Shown: one piece after another, positions 7,923-15,270 of the stretch
Layout of the letters: every line of letters starts with the position of its first letter
Position numbering within the stretch: position 1 is the stretch's first letter
NCBI RefSeq assembly: GCF_050279675.1
Contig: NZ_JBNNUK010000029.1
Location: 1 to 31,855, forward strand
Source: Viridibacillus sp050279675
GTDB taxonomy: Bacteria > Bacillota > Bacilli > Bacillales_A > Planococcaceae
DNA: 31,855 bases
Reading direction: 5' to 3'
The notes under the pieces: generated by a model
Told to the model about the DNA's origin: nothing
What the model saw: the letters and a program-made list of their open reading frames with translations, nothing else
Database searches by the model: none
Translations under genes and position numbers: made by a program

Positions 7923-8156
7923 ATGTATGAGGAATTACTTGAAGATTTAAGTATGGGAAGAGAGATTCATTTTATTTATAAAGATGAATCATTTTATATC
8001 GGTTGTGGAACGGGGCAATTCATGTTTTGGAAATTCAATGATTTTGCCAGTGAAATCATAGGAAAAGATGTTGAAGATTTACTTCAAAAAGTTAAGCTTG
8101 ATGGGAAACTACTTAAGGAAGGTGGGGCCTTAATTAAGATTGATACTATTTACTAG
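7923..8156 (+). CDS. Small acidic cytoplasmic protein of unknown function
   Basis: A 77-residue protein with the opening pattern YEELLEDLSMGREIHFIYKD. It then has a short aromatic stretch (GQFMFWKF) and a C-terminal helix (VEDLLQKVKLDGKLLKE). Short proteins with a 'GREIxF' opening are common in Bacillus genomes and have no known role. There is no convincing ribosome site before ATG 7923, so expression may depend on a start further inside or the 5' end may be damaged. Confidence 0.55.
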   Translation: MYEELLEDLSMGREIHFIYKDESFYIGCGTGQFMFWKFNDFASEIIGKDVEDLLQKVKLDGKLLKEGGALIKIDTIY

Positions 8157-8176
8157 TCGCAATGAATAATTAGTTG

Positions 8177-8202
8177 TTGAACTAACGGGGTGCTTTAGTG
8201 CA
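8177..8202. repeat. Family-1 repeat, left box only (copy 8)
   Basis: TTGAACTAACGGGG followed by TGCTTTAGTG. The central hairpin and right box are absent; what follows is unrelated. Confidence 0.7.
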
Positions 8203-8261
8203 GTGGAGATTCCGAAATAATCAAAATTTATTACAAAGCTACATGAAAAAGTTTGATAATA

Positions 8262-8303
8262 AACATCCTCTTCGGAAAAATATCTATAAGAGGTTGTTTT
8301 TTT
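8262..8303 (+). terminator. Hairpin terminator
   Basis: AACATCCTCTT (8262-8272) and AAGAGGTTGTT (8288-8298) pair with one mismatch and are followed by more T residues. It lies just before the DUF6414-like remnant. Confidence 0.65.
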
Positions 8304-8329
8304 GTTTTTTCTGAGAAAAAGGTAGGGTT

Positions 8330-8509
8330 ATGAAGAAACTGGGTTTTAGAGATTATTATTATTTAGATGCAGATTACGTGGATAACATATTAGGGTATAT
8401 TGAGGATTTTATAGAAGTGGGAATATCTAGATTAGAAAGAGAAGAAACAACTAAATAAGGGAAAGCCAATGCTATGGGATTTGGCGAGGAAGAGACTCTA
8501 AAAGAGTAA
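8330..8509 (+). pseudogene. DUF6414-like gene remnant (N-terminal part, in-frame stop)
   Basis: ATG 8330 opens a 42-codon frame with FRDYYYLDADYVDNIL and an EDFIEVG stretch, resembling the N-terminus of DUF6414-type proteins. A TAA at 8456-8458 interrupts it. The same frame continues with GKANAMGFGEEETLKE to a second stop at 8507, consistent with the Gly/Ala-rich continuation of that family. The rest of the gene is missing. Family resemblance is from memory of the start motif. Confidence 0.5.
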
Positions 8510-8521
8510 AAGAAATTAATA

Positions 8522-8563
8522 GAGCACGGCTAAAAGACTAGTTGTCCTTGTGTAGCCGTGCTC
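8522..8563. terminator. Terminator of the DASS transporter gene
   Basis: GAGCACGGCTA (8522-8532) pairs perfectly with TAGCCGTGCTC (8553-8563). It lies ten nt past the minus-strand stop, and on that strand an AT-rich stretch follows. Confidence 0.75.
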
Positions 8564-8572
8564 AATCCTATC

Positions 8573-9997
8573 TTACCAATATCCAAGTAGCTTCCACCAT
8601 AAGCCACCGATTATAACAAAAATGGAAATCGTAACGATAGAGACAATAAAGCCTACCGTCCACCATTTATTTTGTTCAATATAACCTGCCCCAAAGAATA
8701 CAGGAGCAGGACCAGAACCGTAATGAGTTGTAGCACCAAATAAATTACTGAATGCTGCTAATAGGATCACCGCAAGCATAGCTGGTGCTCCCGCTTGAAG
8801 CATAACAGATAGAAATGCAGCATACATGGCACTAATATGCGCTGTAGAACTTGCAAAGAAATAGTGTGAATAGAAATAGACAAGTGCTAATATCAATACC
8901 GCAAACATCCAGTTATAGCCAGACACAAACGAACTAACCTCTTTACTAAACCATGGAATCAGTCCAAGCGTGTTCATATAAGAGGCCATCATAAAGAGCG
9001 TCGCAAACCAAACAAGCGTATCCCAGGCTCCTTGTTCATTTTTAATATCTGACCATGTTAGTACTTCTAATAATAAAAGTAAGGAAAGCCCTATTAAAGC
9101 AGCTGTTGTGGCACCAATGCCTAAAGAATCCCCACCAATCCAAAGTCCTAAAATAACAATAAACACTGCAATCATGCGTTTCTCGGAGCTTTTTAATGGC
9201 CCAAACTCATCTAATTTCTCTTTTGCAATTTGACTTGCTTCTGGAGTTTGTTTAATCTCTGGAGGAAAAATATTATAGATAATAAATGGAACAACAATCA
9301 ATGCTACTAATCCTGGAACAATCATAGCAGTTGCCCACCCAAACCACGTTATTGTCACACCAGCGGTATCGCTCGCTAGCTTAACAATTAAAGGATTAGC
9401 TGCCATTGCTGTCATAAACATAGCAGATGTAATCAAGTTCCCTTGAAATCCTACCGTCAAAAGAAAGGCTCCCATTTTACGTTCAGTACCATCTTCTGGT
9501 TTAGAACCAAATGTACGTGATAAGGATTGTATAATAGGAAAAATCACACCACCTGCACGTGCCGTATTACTCGGAATAGCAGGCGCCAAAATTAAATCAC
9601 TTAACAATAAAGAATACGACAAGCTTAACGTTTTCTTTCCAAAAAGCCTAACAAATACATAAGCTATACGCTCACCTAACCCCGTCTTAATAAATCCACG
9701 CGAAATAAAGAACGCAATAACGATAAGCCAAATCGTCGAATTACCAAACCCACTTAGCGTTTCTTCAATTGTTAGCGTATTAGTCACCGCAATTACTGCC
9801 ATAGCAATAATTGAAATAGCTCCCATAGGTAATGGTTTTGAAATAAAACCGACAATTGTCGCAACAAAAACAGCAAACAAATGCCATGCATTTTCTGCTA
9901 CTCCAGCAGGTGTCGGTATAAACCAAATAATCATACCAATTGCAATGGTAATGAAGAAAGGAATCCATTTTATATTACTTCCTGATGTTTCTTTCAT
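8573..9997 (-). CDS. DASS family (SLC13) anion:Na+ symporter, YflS-like
   Basis: This 474-residue protein has about 11-12 membrane helices. It resembles divalent anion:sodium symporters for C4-dicarboxylates, 2-oxoglutarate or citrate, close in character to B. subtilis YflS. Two substrate/sodium-binding hairpin signatures are visible: PSNTARAGGV near residues 140-150 and SSTAHISAMYAAF in the second half. A terminal GSGPAPVFFGAGYI stretch is also present. ATG 9997 has AAAGGAG at normal spacing. It is monocistronic, with its own terminator at 8522-8563 and a dyad upstream at 10064-10092. The exact substrate cannot be read from sequence. Confidence 0.92.
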   Translation of the reverse strand: MKETSGSNIKWIPFFITIAIGMIIWFIPTPAGVAENAWHLFAVFVATIVGFISKPLPMGAISIIAMAVIAVTNTLTIEETLSGFGNSTIWLIVIAFFISRGFIKTGLGERIAYVFVRLFGKKTLSLSYSLLLSDLILAPAIPSNTARAGGVIFPIIQSLSRTFGSKPEDGTERKMGAFLLTVGFQGNLITSAMFMTAMAANPLIVKLASDTAGVTITWFGWATAMIVPGLVALIVVPFIIYNIFPPEIKQTPEASQIAKEKLDEFGPLKSSEKRMIAVFIVILGLWIGGDSLGIGATTAALIGLSLLLLLEVLTWSDIKNEQGAWDTLVWFATLFMMASYMNTLGLIPWFSKEVSSFVSGYNWMFAVLILALVYFYSHYFFASSTAHISAMYAAFLSVMLQAGAPAMLAVILLAAFSNLFGATTHYGSGPAPVFFGAGYIEQNKWWTVGFIVSIVTISIFVIIGGLWWKLLGYW

Positions 9998-10063
9998 GCC
10001 AACAAACTCCTTTCATGTCTATCTTCTATAACAAGAACGTCCTCTGTCGAACATTTCCCCATA

Positions 10064-10092
10064 ATTGGTTACTTACATTGAGTATAACCAAT
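10064..10092. promoter_or_regulatory. Dyad upstream of the DASS gene, possible operator
   Basis: ATTGGTTA (10064-10071) and TAACCAAT (10085-10092) form a perfect 8-bp inverted repeat, 67-95 bp upstream of the start codon. No two-component or LysR gene lies next to it, so the regulator is unknown. Confidence 0.35.
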
Positions 10093-10291
10093 CTAAATTA
10101 TTTACTATGCACCCCATTAAATTGATAACTAAAACATTATAACTAGTTTGTGTCTAAATTAAAACAATTTTTTTATCTTTTATGTATTTTTTTTGGATTT
10201 CACTAAAACTCGAAGTTAGAAATTCTCCATTGGAATATGAAATAGACTTAATTTAAGAGTGAAGGGAAATAGATTGGCTGCAGAAGAGGGA

Positions 10292-10344
10292 GCCCCCACA
10301 CATTCGGGGTTCGGTTCTAATAATTTTAATCAAACTTTATTCAA
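10292..10344. repeat. Family-2 box fragment; 10093-10490 otherwise gene-free
   Basis: The box AATCAAACTTTATTCAA (10328-10344) matches the trailing box of the repeats at 12527 and 18172. A different GC-rich hairpin (CCCC...GGGG) sits about 25 nt before it. I see no gene, RNA signature or family-1 copy in the rest of 10093-10490. Confidence 0.5.
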
Positions 10345-10491
10345 ATTTACTCCATCTTTTTAAACAACTTTATTTGTTAGCTACAGCTATTTGTGATGAA
10401 TACCGGAAATGTGCGCTTATTTTTCTGTTTCGGGCTTATGACAGACTCCTCTTAAAAGAAGAATCAAAGAAGTATTTCATACATAAAAAAG

Positions 10492-10526
10492 CGAGGTATT
10501 TGACAATTTAATCGCCAAATACCTCG
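10492..10526. terminator. Terminator of the sigV-rsiV operon
   Basis: CGAGGTATTTG and CAAATACCTCG form a perfect 11-bp stem. On the minus strand it is followed by GCTTTTTT, about 30 nt after the rsiV stop. Confidence 0.85.
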
Positions 10527-10557
10527 TATTTTGGAACTATACTTTTTAGCAAAATGA

Positions 10558-11445
10558 TTAATGAATGTATTTAGAACTTACAAGATCATTTTTTAGGACA
10601 TCGGTTGGGATTTCGAATTCTACTATACCCATATAGCCTTGTGCTACTTCGTATTTATCGAAGGAAATAACAAGTTTACCTTTATCTGAAATATAGAATT
10701 GTTGATCAGCTTTAATAGTTGTAAATTCATCTATAACTTCTTCATCTGGGTGACCTCCTCCTTTTACCCAGTACGTTTTATCTGGGTCGGATGCAGCTTG
10801 TTCACGCATTTGTTCTATAATGTTTTCACTAATCGTTTTAATATAACTATCGTCTTTAAATAGCATCGGTAGTGTAATTAAAATTTCATTTTGTTTATCA
10901 ATTGTATCGTATTGCATAGTTGTAGAAGACGATCCTACGGTATTGACAGTATAACGGCCGATTGATAAGATTTGGTCATTTTCAGTTTTGATTTCATAAC
11001 CACTATCTATCCCTGCGTGGCCACCTCCTTGTCCCTTTACATAATCAACCTCAGAAATAAAGGCATCATAAAGCTCCTTACCTTCTGAACGGTATTTTTC
11101 ATTTAAAGTATTTGCAAGATCTTTATTTTCTAAGTTTTCGATAGATGGTACTTTAATGTTAGCGTCATAAGTGTCTTCTTTTACTTCATATTCAGTCCAT
11201 GTTAAAACGTTTACGATGCTACCAACAACAGGAATTTTTGAGAGTGTTTGTGCCATTGCAGGACTGACATTTAAACTAGCTGTAAAAAGCATTGCCGCCG
11301 CTGCAGATCCAAGTAACCATAGAGGTGCTCGGTTTTTTCTCTTCTTTTTGCCTTGCTTCAGAGCGTGTTCAACCATAAAATCAAGCTCTTTTGGAATGGG
11401 TACCTCATTATATTGCTTTTCTAGTTCTTCTAATTTTTCATCCAT
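10558..11445 (-). CDS. rsiV: Anti-sigma factor RsiV-like (DUF3298-type)
   Basis: This 295-residue protein is a single-pass membrane anti-sigma factor. The cytoplasmic N-terminus of about 38 residues ends in a basic patch (KQGKKKRKNRAP). One helix follows (about 41-58), then SPAMAQ, a plausible signal-peptidase site. The outer domain contains YDTIDKQNEILITLPMLFKD and ends with a DUF3298-like GMGI/VEFEIP-type segment. In B. subtilis, RsiV sequesters SigV and is cleaved after binding lysozyme. The match in N-terminal pattern (IPKELDFMVEHAL, MSKIP-like ALSKIPVVGSIV) supports orthology or close paralogy. It overlaps the sigma gene by 8 nt. Confidence 0.8.
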   Translation of the reverse strand: MDEKLEELEKQYNEVPIPKELDFMVEHALKQGKKKRKNRAPLWLLGSAAAAMLFTASLNVSPAMAQTLSKIPVVGSIVNVLTWTEYEVKEDTYDANIKVPSIENLENKDLANTLNEKYRSEGKELYDAFISEVDYVKGQGGGHAGIDSGYEIKTENDQILSIGRYTVNTVGSSSTTMQYDTIDKQNEILITLPMLFKDDSYIKTISENIIEQMREQAASDPDKTYWVKGGGHPDEEVIDEFTTIKADQQFYISDKGKLVISFDKYEVAQGYMGIVEFEIPTDVLKNDLVSSKYIH

Positions 11446-11962
11446 GTGCTGTATCTCCCTTCACATCTTGCAATTGAATTTTTAAGAGTTTTAACGCTTT
11501 ATAAAGGCGAGTTTTTGCTGTACTCAACTTAATGTTAAGGATATTGGCTACATCAGCGAGCTTTAAATCTTCAAAATAGTGTAAAATGACAACTTCACGA
11601 TACACTTGAGGTAACTCGTCTAACGCATGCTCTAAATCAACGTTTTCGTAGACATCCTCTTGTGCAGGTGTTAAATATTGCAATGTATCATCGTCTGTCA
11701 CATGTAAGCGTTTATGCTTACGTAAAAAATCAATGGCTGTACGTACGACGATTTTATAAAACCAGCTTTTCATATAATCGACATTTTCTAGTCGATCAAG
11801 AGAAAGCATTGCTTTTTGAATACTATCTTGTACAACGTCAAGTGCGTCTTGTTCATTTTTCGTATAGTTATACGCGAGCAAATAAAATCGTTCTTTCTGT
11901 TCACGAATAAACTGGACAAATATCTCTTCATGTTGAAATGCATTTCTTGTTTTCATGTCCAA
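11438..11962 (-). CDS. sigV: ECF sigma factor, SigV-like
   Basis: This 174-residue ECF sigma factor has region 2 (FYLLAYNYTKNEQDALDVVQDSIQKA, then WFYKIVVRTAIDFLRK). Region 4 follows (LDELPQVYREVVILHYFEDLKLADVANILNI, then STAKTRLYKALKLLK). Region 2 closely resembles B. subtilis SigV. TTG 11962 follows an AAAAAGGAGC ribosome site; an ATG lies two codons later. The cognate anti-sigma gene overlaps the 3' end. An AAC-N17-CGTC promoter at 12005-12028 suggests autoregulation. The oatA gene that follows rsiV in B. subtilis is absent here. Confidence 0.88.
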   Translation of the reverse strand: MDMKTRNAFQHEEIFVQFIREQKERFYLLAYNYTKNEQDALDVVQDSIQKAMLSLDRLENVDYMKSWFYKIVVRTAIDFLRKHKRLHVTDDDTLQYLTPAQEDVYENVDLEHALDELPQVYREVVILHYFEDLKLADVANILNIKLSTAKTRLYKALKLLKIQLQDVKGDTAHG

Positions 11963-12004
11963 AGAAGCTCCTTTTTAACATTTTCAAATTGTATACAACT
12001 ACTA

Positions 12005-12028
12005 GACGTGTGAAAGTGAGAAAAAGTT
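12005..12028 (-). promoter_or_regulatory. ECF-type autoregulatory promoter of sigV-rsiV
   Basis: On the minus strand, AAC followed by TTTT (AAC at 12028-12026) is separated by 17 nt from CGTC (12008-12005). This matches the AAC-N16/17-CGT signature of Bacillus ECF promoters. It places the start about 35 nt before the sigV start codon. Confidence 0.65.
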
Positions 12029-12037
12029 GATAGAAAA

Positions 12038-12066
12038 AAAACTTACCCCAATTTGAGATAAGTTTT
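12038..12066. terminator. Small hairpin, possible terminator
   Basis: AAAACTTA (12038-12045) pairs with TAAGTTTT (12059-12066) around a 13-nt loop. No intact gene leads into it. Confidence 0.4.
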
Positions 12067-12178
12067 ATCATTTCAAAGTAGTGACATACCAAAACAAAGT
12101 AAACCGGTATTCAAACAACGTATATAAATAATCAGCACCCCTTGGTACGATGACGTATCAATTAAAGGAGGTCATACG

Positions 12179-12310
12179 ATGGTACTAAAAATTTCAAAAA
12201 TGTATGAAGTGTAATAAAGAAATGAAGGACGTTGAAGAAGCAATTGTCCAAATTCTGCAATTCCTTTTGTTCTACTGTATTCTACAGTTACCTATAGCAT
12301 TAGACTGTAA
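12179..12310 (+). pseudogene. Frameshifted small zinc-ribbon gene
   Basis: A strong ribosome site (AAAGGAGG, 12164-12171) precedes ATG 12179, but the frame closes after 11 codons. Removing one A from the A-run at 12187-12191 restores MVLKFQKCMKCNKEMKDVEEAI, with a CxxC zinc knuckle. A second shift after that gives CPNSAIPFVLLYS to a TAA at 12308. This looks like a recently broken gene for a short zinc-ribbon protein. The rest of 12067-12365 shows no other gene. Confidence 0.55.
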
Positions 12311-12365
12311 CAGGAGCGAGTTTCTACCATGGGGTATTAGTTCCGAAACCATAAAAAGAGTCTTA

Positions 12366-12391
12366 TTGAACTAACGGGGTACTTTAGTGGA
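12366..12391. repeat. Family-1 repeat, left box only (copy 9)
   Basis: TTGAACTAACGGGG followed by TACTTTAGTGGAA. This is the only clear family-1 box between 8.2 and 18.0 kb. It lies next to a family-2 element. Confidence 0.7.
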
Positions 12392-12449
12392 ATAAGGAGA
12401 TTTAAAATAATCAATCTTTTTTATAAAAACAGTTCTTATAAATGTAAGA

Positions 12450-12543
12450 AAGCAATCGTTTTGATCAATCTTTATTCAAAACGATTGCTTTTATATACAG
12501 AAAATCAAAAATTTAGAGTGATTTATAATCAAACTTTATTCTA
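12450..12543. repeat. Family-2 repeat: hairpin with 13-nt loop plus trailing box
   Basis: AAGCAATCGTTTTG (12450-12463) pairs perfectly with CAAAACGATTGCTT (12477-12490) around the loop ATCAATCTTTATT, followed by TTTTAT. After 36 nt comes AATCAAACTTTATTCTA (12527-12543). The same layout with different stem bases occurs at 18095-18188. The hairpin could terminate transcription on the + strand. Confidence 0.65.
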
Positions 12544-12711
12544 AACCAACACTAAGACCTAGTTGATCGAGAAGAGCTTGGAAAACACAGCGCCTATCTC
12601 CATCTTTAAAACATTCTTTTCATTTGACTTGGTAGCCGCGCTATTGGCAAGACCAATAGAGTGGAAGGCATTTGAGTTTTATTAAGAAAAAATGATGAAG
12701 TAAATGAAAAA

Positions 12712-12736
12712 ACTAGTCCCGAATTTCAGGACTAGT
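12712..12736 (-). terminator. Terminator of the blaI/M56 operon
   Basis: ACTAGTCC and GGACTAGT pair around a 9-nt loop. On the minus strand TTTTTT follows, 17 nt past the stop of the M56 gene. The stretch 12544-12711 contains nothing I can identify. Confidence 0.8.
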
Positions 12737-12752
12737 CTTTGGAGTAATTTAT

Positions 12753-13964
12753 TTATTTTCCATTTGTTGCGATTACACGTGGTTCCGTTGTACTATTTGA
12801 TCCATTAGTAACAATAACTGGATTTCGTTCTTTGCCTTTATTTGTTGCGATTACACGTGGTTCCGTCGTACTATTTGATCCATTAGTAACAATAACTGGA
12901 TTTCGTTCTTTGCCTTTATTTATTGCGATTACATGTGGTTCCGTCGTACTATTTGATGCATCAGTAACAATAACTGGATTTCGTTCTTTGTCTTCTTTCA
13001 GCGTTGGTGACTCTTGGCCAGTTGCCGCAAAGACGGTCATCCCTCCAATGACTAAAGTACATGCTAATGCTGTTCCTAAAACCGATTTTTTCTTTAAGGT
13101 CATAATGGACACGATCCTTTCTTCAATCCCGTATTTACTAAAATGATTACAAAGCGACGTAACCGTATAGGTTTCATCTGCCATATTGATGAGAGATAGT
13201 GCATATGCTGACTTTGCCTTATCTCCAAACTGTCTAATAACCCTTTCGTCGCAAGACAATTCAATGTCTCTGTTTACTAAAAAATACATAAGCCAAACTA
13301 ATGGATTAAACCAATGCAAAGCTACCATAATTATTAAAATTACTTTCCACAAAACGTCAAAGCGTTTTATATGAATTAATTCATGCGTGAGAATAAACTG
13401 AATACTTGCAGTGTCTTCCCAATTTGTTGATTTCGGCAATAAGATGACTGGTTTAAAGATTCCATATGTTAACGGGGTTGTAATTCTATCAGATACTGCA
13501 ATTTGAATCGTTCTTTTTAACTTATGATCGTTTAGCCATTGATCGAGATACTCATTATTCTTCACTGGGATGGCTGTTTGAAATTCTTTATAAAATCTAA
13601 CATAGGCCAATATAAAGAATAGCAAAACCCCTATACCCCCACATACCCAAAGGTACTGAACGAAATCGCTTGTCATCACAAGCAAAAGCTGATGAGAGAA
13701 CGTGTTTGATGTTTGTGCGATTTCGATTGTATTGAGTAAATTTTCTGAATCATTTAAGCGAGTGGGTGTAAAAAATAAGTTTTTCAACATAGGCTGTATG
13801 CTCAATTTTGAATAAAAAGAGTAGGGGATGAGTAGTTTAAATGCAACGATTCCCCAAAGAATTAAAAATGTTTGCTTTGGCACTTTATTTCTCACTAACC
13901 TCCTCATCAATAGCACAATGATGAGGAGGAGAGATGCGTCTACACTCATGTTGAGAATACTCAT
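12753..13964 (-). CDS. BlaR1/MecR1-type M56 membrane metallopeptidase without penicillin-binding domain
   Basis: This 403-residue protein has four N-terminal membrane helices enclosing an M56 protease domain. The zinc motif is HELIH (194-198), with Glu235 in NRDIELSCDER as third ligand. A last helix (about 295-314) precedes an outer tail. BlaR1 proteins carry a beta-lactam sensor there. This one has only three near-identical 26-residue repeats beginning KERNPVIVT. It would cleave the BlaI-type partner in response to an unknown signal. A frame opens at GTG 13979, overlapping the blaI stop. However, GTGAGG there works as the ribosome site for ATG 13964. Confidence 0.85.
   Translation of the reverse strand: MSILNMSVDASLLLIIVLLMRRLVRNKVPKQTFLILWGIVAFKLLIPYSFYSKLSIQPMLKNLFFTPTRLNDSENLLNTIEIAQTSNTFSHQLLLVMTSDFVQYLWVCGGIGVLLFFILAYVRFYKEFQTAIPVKNNEYLDQWLNDHKLKRTIQIAVSDRITTPLTYGIFKPVILLPKSTNWEDTASIQFILTHELIHIKRFDVLWKVILIIMVALHWFNPLVWLMYFLVNRDIELSCDERVIRQFGDKAKSAYALSLINMADETYTVTSLCNHFSKYGIEERIVSIMTLKKKSVLGTALACTLVIGGMTVFAATGQESPTLKEDKERNPVIVTDASNSTTEPHVIAINKGKERNPVIVTNGSNSTTEPRVIATNKGKERNPVIVTNGSNSTTEPRVIATNGK
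12756..12989 (-). repeat. Three tandem 78-bp units encoding the C-terminal tail
   Basis: Three direct repeats of exactly 78 bp encode 26 residues each: KERNPVIVT, then a variable D/N-A/G, SNSTTEP, and VIA. The two distal units are nearly identical at DNA level, while the membrane-proximal one has a few changes, pointing to recent duplication. Because 78 is a multiple of 3, unit number can change without a frameshift. Confidence 0.92.
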
Positions 13965-13975
13965 ATCATAATTCC

Positions 13976-14335
13976 TCACTCAAGATCTTTAACAATTTGC
14001 TTTAATTTATCAATCTCACTCGCAGACATTTTTTTCTTGTCTAGTAAGGATGCGAATAGTAAAGATTTAGAACCATTAAATACTTTATCAATCAATTCCG
14101 TCGTTTCTTGTTCTTGTATCTGTTCTTTTCTGATGATTGGATGACACATAAAGTTAGGTTCAATTCTTTCAATGGCCTCTTTTTTTATACATTTTTTTAT
14201 AACTGTATAGGTGGTGTTTTTATTCCAACCTATTCGTTCATTTAACATTTGTGTGAGCTGTTTAGCTGTTAAATCGCCTTCTTCCCATAAAATATTCATG
14301 ACTTGTAATTCCGAATCAAACAATTTCACTTGCAT
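13976..14335 (-). CDS. BlaI/MecI/CopY family repressor
   Basis: The 119-residue protein has the BlaI winged helix in the first 70 residues: LFDSELQVMNILWEEGDLTAKQLTQML, then NKNTTYTVIKKCIKKEAIER. A C-terminal dimerisation helix follows (LDKKKMSASEIDKLKQIVKDL). BlaI-type repressors bind dyads over their own promoter and are inactivated by proteolysis triggered by the M56 partner, which is encoded just downstream. ATG 14335 has AAAAGGAG about 9 nt upstream. The promoter at 14391-14419 carries three dyads. Confidence 0.92.
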   Translation of the reverse strand: MQVKLFDSELQVMNILWEEGDLTAKQLTQMLNERIGWNKNTTYTVIKKCIKKEAIERIEPNFMCHPIIRKEQIQEQETTELIDKVFNGSKSLLFASLLDKKKMSASEIDKLKQIVKDLE

Positions 14336-14358
14336 ACGCGCATGCTCCTTTTCTTAAT

Positions 14359-14437
14359 CAGACTATTGTAATAGTCTGTCATACACACTAATACTACTGC
14401 GGTAGTCTGTAGTTGTCAAGACTATTGAGATAGTCTG
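14359..14437 (-). promoter_or_regulatory. Promoter with three phased BlaI-type operators
   Basis: On the minus strand TTGACA (14419-14414), a 17-nt spacer and TAGTAT (14396-14391) form a near-consensus SigA promoter. Three dyads share AGACTAT-n4-ATAGTCT: 14360-14377, 14393-14406 (partly degenerate, ACTAC/GTAGT), and 14419-14436. Their centres are 31 and 28 bp apart, about three helical turns. One overlaps the -35, one the -10/spacer, and one the transcribed start. The repressor at 13976 is the obvious ligand. Confidence 0.85.
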
Positions 14438-14469
14438 CTGGAGAGAATCCATTTTAAGGGCATTATTAA

Positions 14470-14898
14470 ATTATTGACCGTATCCCTGAAACAATCGGCA
14501 TTTATGTTTCTACTTATAAAGTAAGTGATCTTGAAGGGCTTGCACTCGGTCATTCTACAGGTAAACCTTCGAAATTATCCAAGGACCAAAAGGCAATTCT
14601 CTTAGAAACTGTGTTCACTCTATTCCCAGCTGATGTAGGGTTTACAGCCAGATACAACTGGATACTTGCGCTTATTGTTGACTTTGTTGAAGAAAAATGG
14701 GGGATTTCTTACTCTTTGCGTGGAATGTCCCGCATCTTAGAGCAGCTAGGTCTTAGCTATACACGTCCAACCTATACACTGGAAAAGGCAGATCCCGAAA
14801 AACAGAAAGTGTTTGTTGAAGAAACATTTCCCGCACTAAAAAAACTTGTAGACGAAGAAATTGCCTTTGCTTTGAACAGTGGAAAAAACATCTTTTAG
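14470..14898 (+). pseudogene. IS630-type transposase fragment (N-terminal helix-turn-helix part)
   Basis: The open frame from 14470 to TAG 14896 encodes a typical IS630 N-terminal region. ETIGIYVSTYKVSDLEGLALGHSTGKPSKLS links to a winged helix, SLRGMSRILEQLGLSYTRPTY. The linker KADPEKQKVFVEETFPALKKL comes before where the catalytic DDE domain should begin. Both the first helix-turn-helix and the whole catalytic domain are missing, so it cannot transpose. It sits between the blaI promoter and the acfC operon, marking past recombination. No terminal inverted repeats found. Confidence 0.8.
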
Positions 14899-14929
14899 AA
14901 AGAATTTTAATTTATATGAAATAATAAAT

Positions 14930-14961
14930 AGGTTTGGTTCATTTTTAGTAGAACCGAGCCT
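14930..14961 (-). terminator. Hairpin after the minus-strand remnant
   Basis: AGGTTTGGTTC (14930-14940) and GAACCGAGCCT (14951-14961) pair with G-T wobbles. On the minus strand it follows directly after the stop of the remnant at 14960-15068. Confidence 0.5.
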
Positions 14962-15068
14962 AATCTGTTTTAACTACTTTGATTTTTATTGAACTGCCCT
15001 GACCTGTTAGCCATCCAGAGGCAGTATCATATCCTGTAAGTGCCACGATGATTAGTGCGTATATTAAA
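14960..15068 (-). pseudogene. Minus-strand remnant with one membrane helix
   Basis: On the minus strand about 35 codons are open (hydrophobic LIYALIIVALTG, then YDTASGWLTGQGSS and KIKVVKTD). They end at TAG 14962-14960 with a hairpin next to the stop. There is no start; an 11-bp hairpin (AAGCTTGTTAA, 15070-15080 and 15097-15107) lies at its 5' end. It is the likely tail of a lost membrane protein gene. I do not recognise the family. Confidence 0.3.
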
Positions 15069-15199
15069 AAAGCTTGTTAAAAAAAATGGTACTTCCTTAA
15101 CAAGCTTGGTACCTGAGAAGGTCCACCTTTATTTATTCTTCACCAGACTAATTTCTAATAGATTTATGGAACTTTCAAACTAATTTGAAATTATAATCA

Positions 15200-15222
15200 A
15201 ACCGTTTGCAGTTTCCCTTCGT
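15200..15222 (+). promoter_or_regulatory. ECF-type promoter of the acfC-lipoprotein-sigma-anti-sigma group
   Basis: AAC (15200-15202), 17 nt, then CGT (15220-15222) fits the AAC-N16/17-CGT signature. The start point would be near 15229, about 40 nt before the AcfC start. It is probably read by the ECF sigma factor encoded two genes downstream (inference). Confidence 0.5.
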
Positions 15223-15270
15223 TTCCTTTGATAGAACCGTTAAAAAACATGTAAAAATGGAGGAAGAATC

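Noticed and set aside
12832..13146. 104-codon plus-strand frame opposite the M56 gene
   Set aside because: A mirror of the tandem 78-bp repeats on the coding strand; the M56 domain is clearly on the minus strand.
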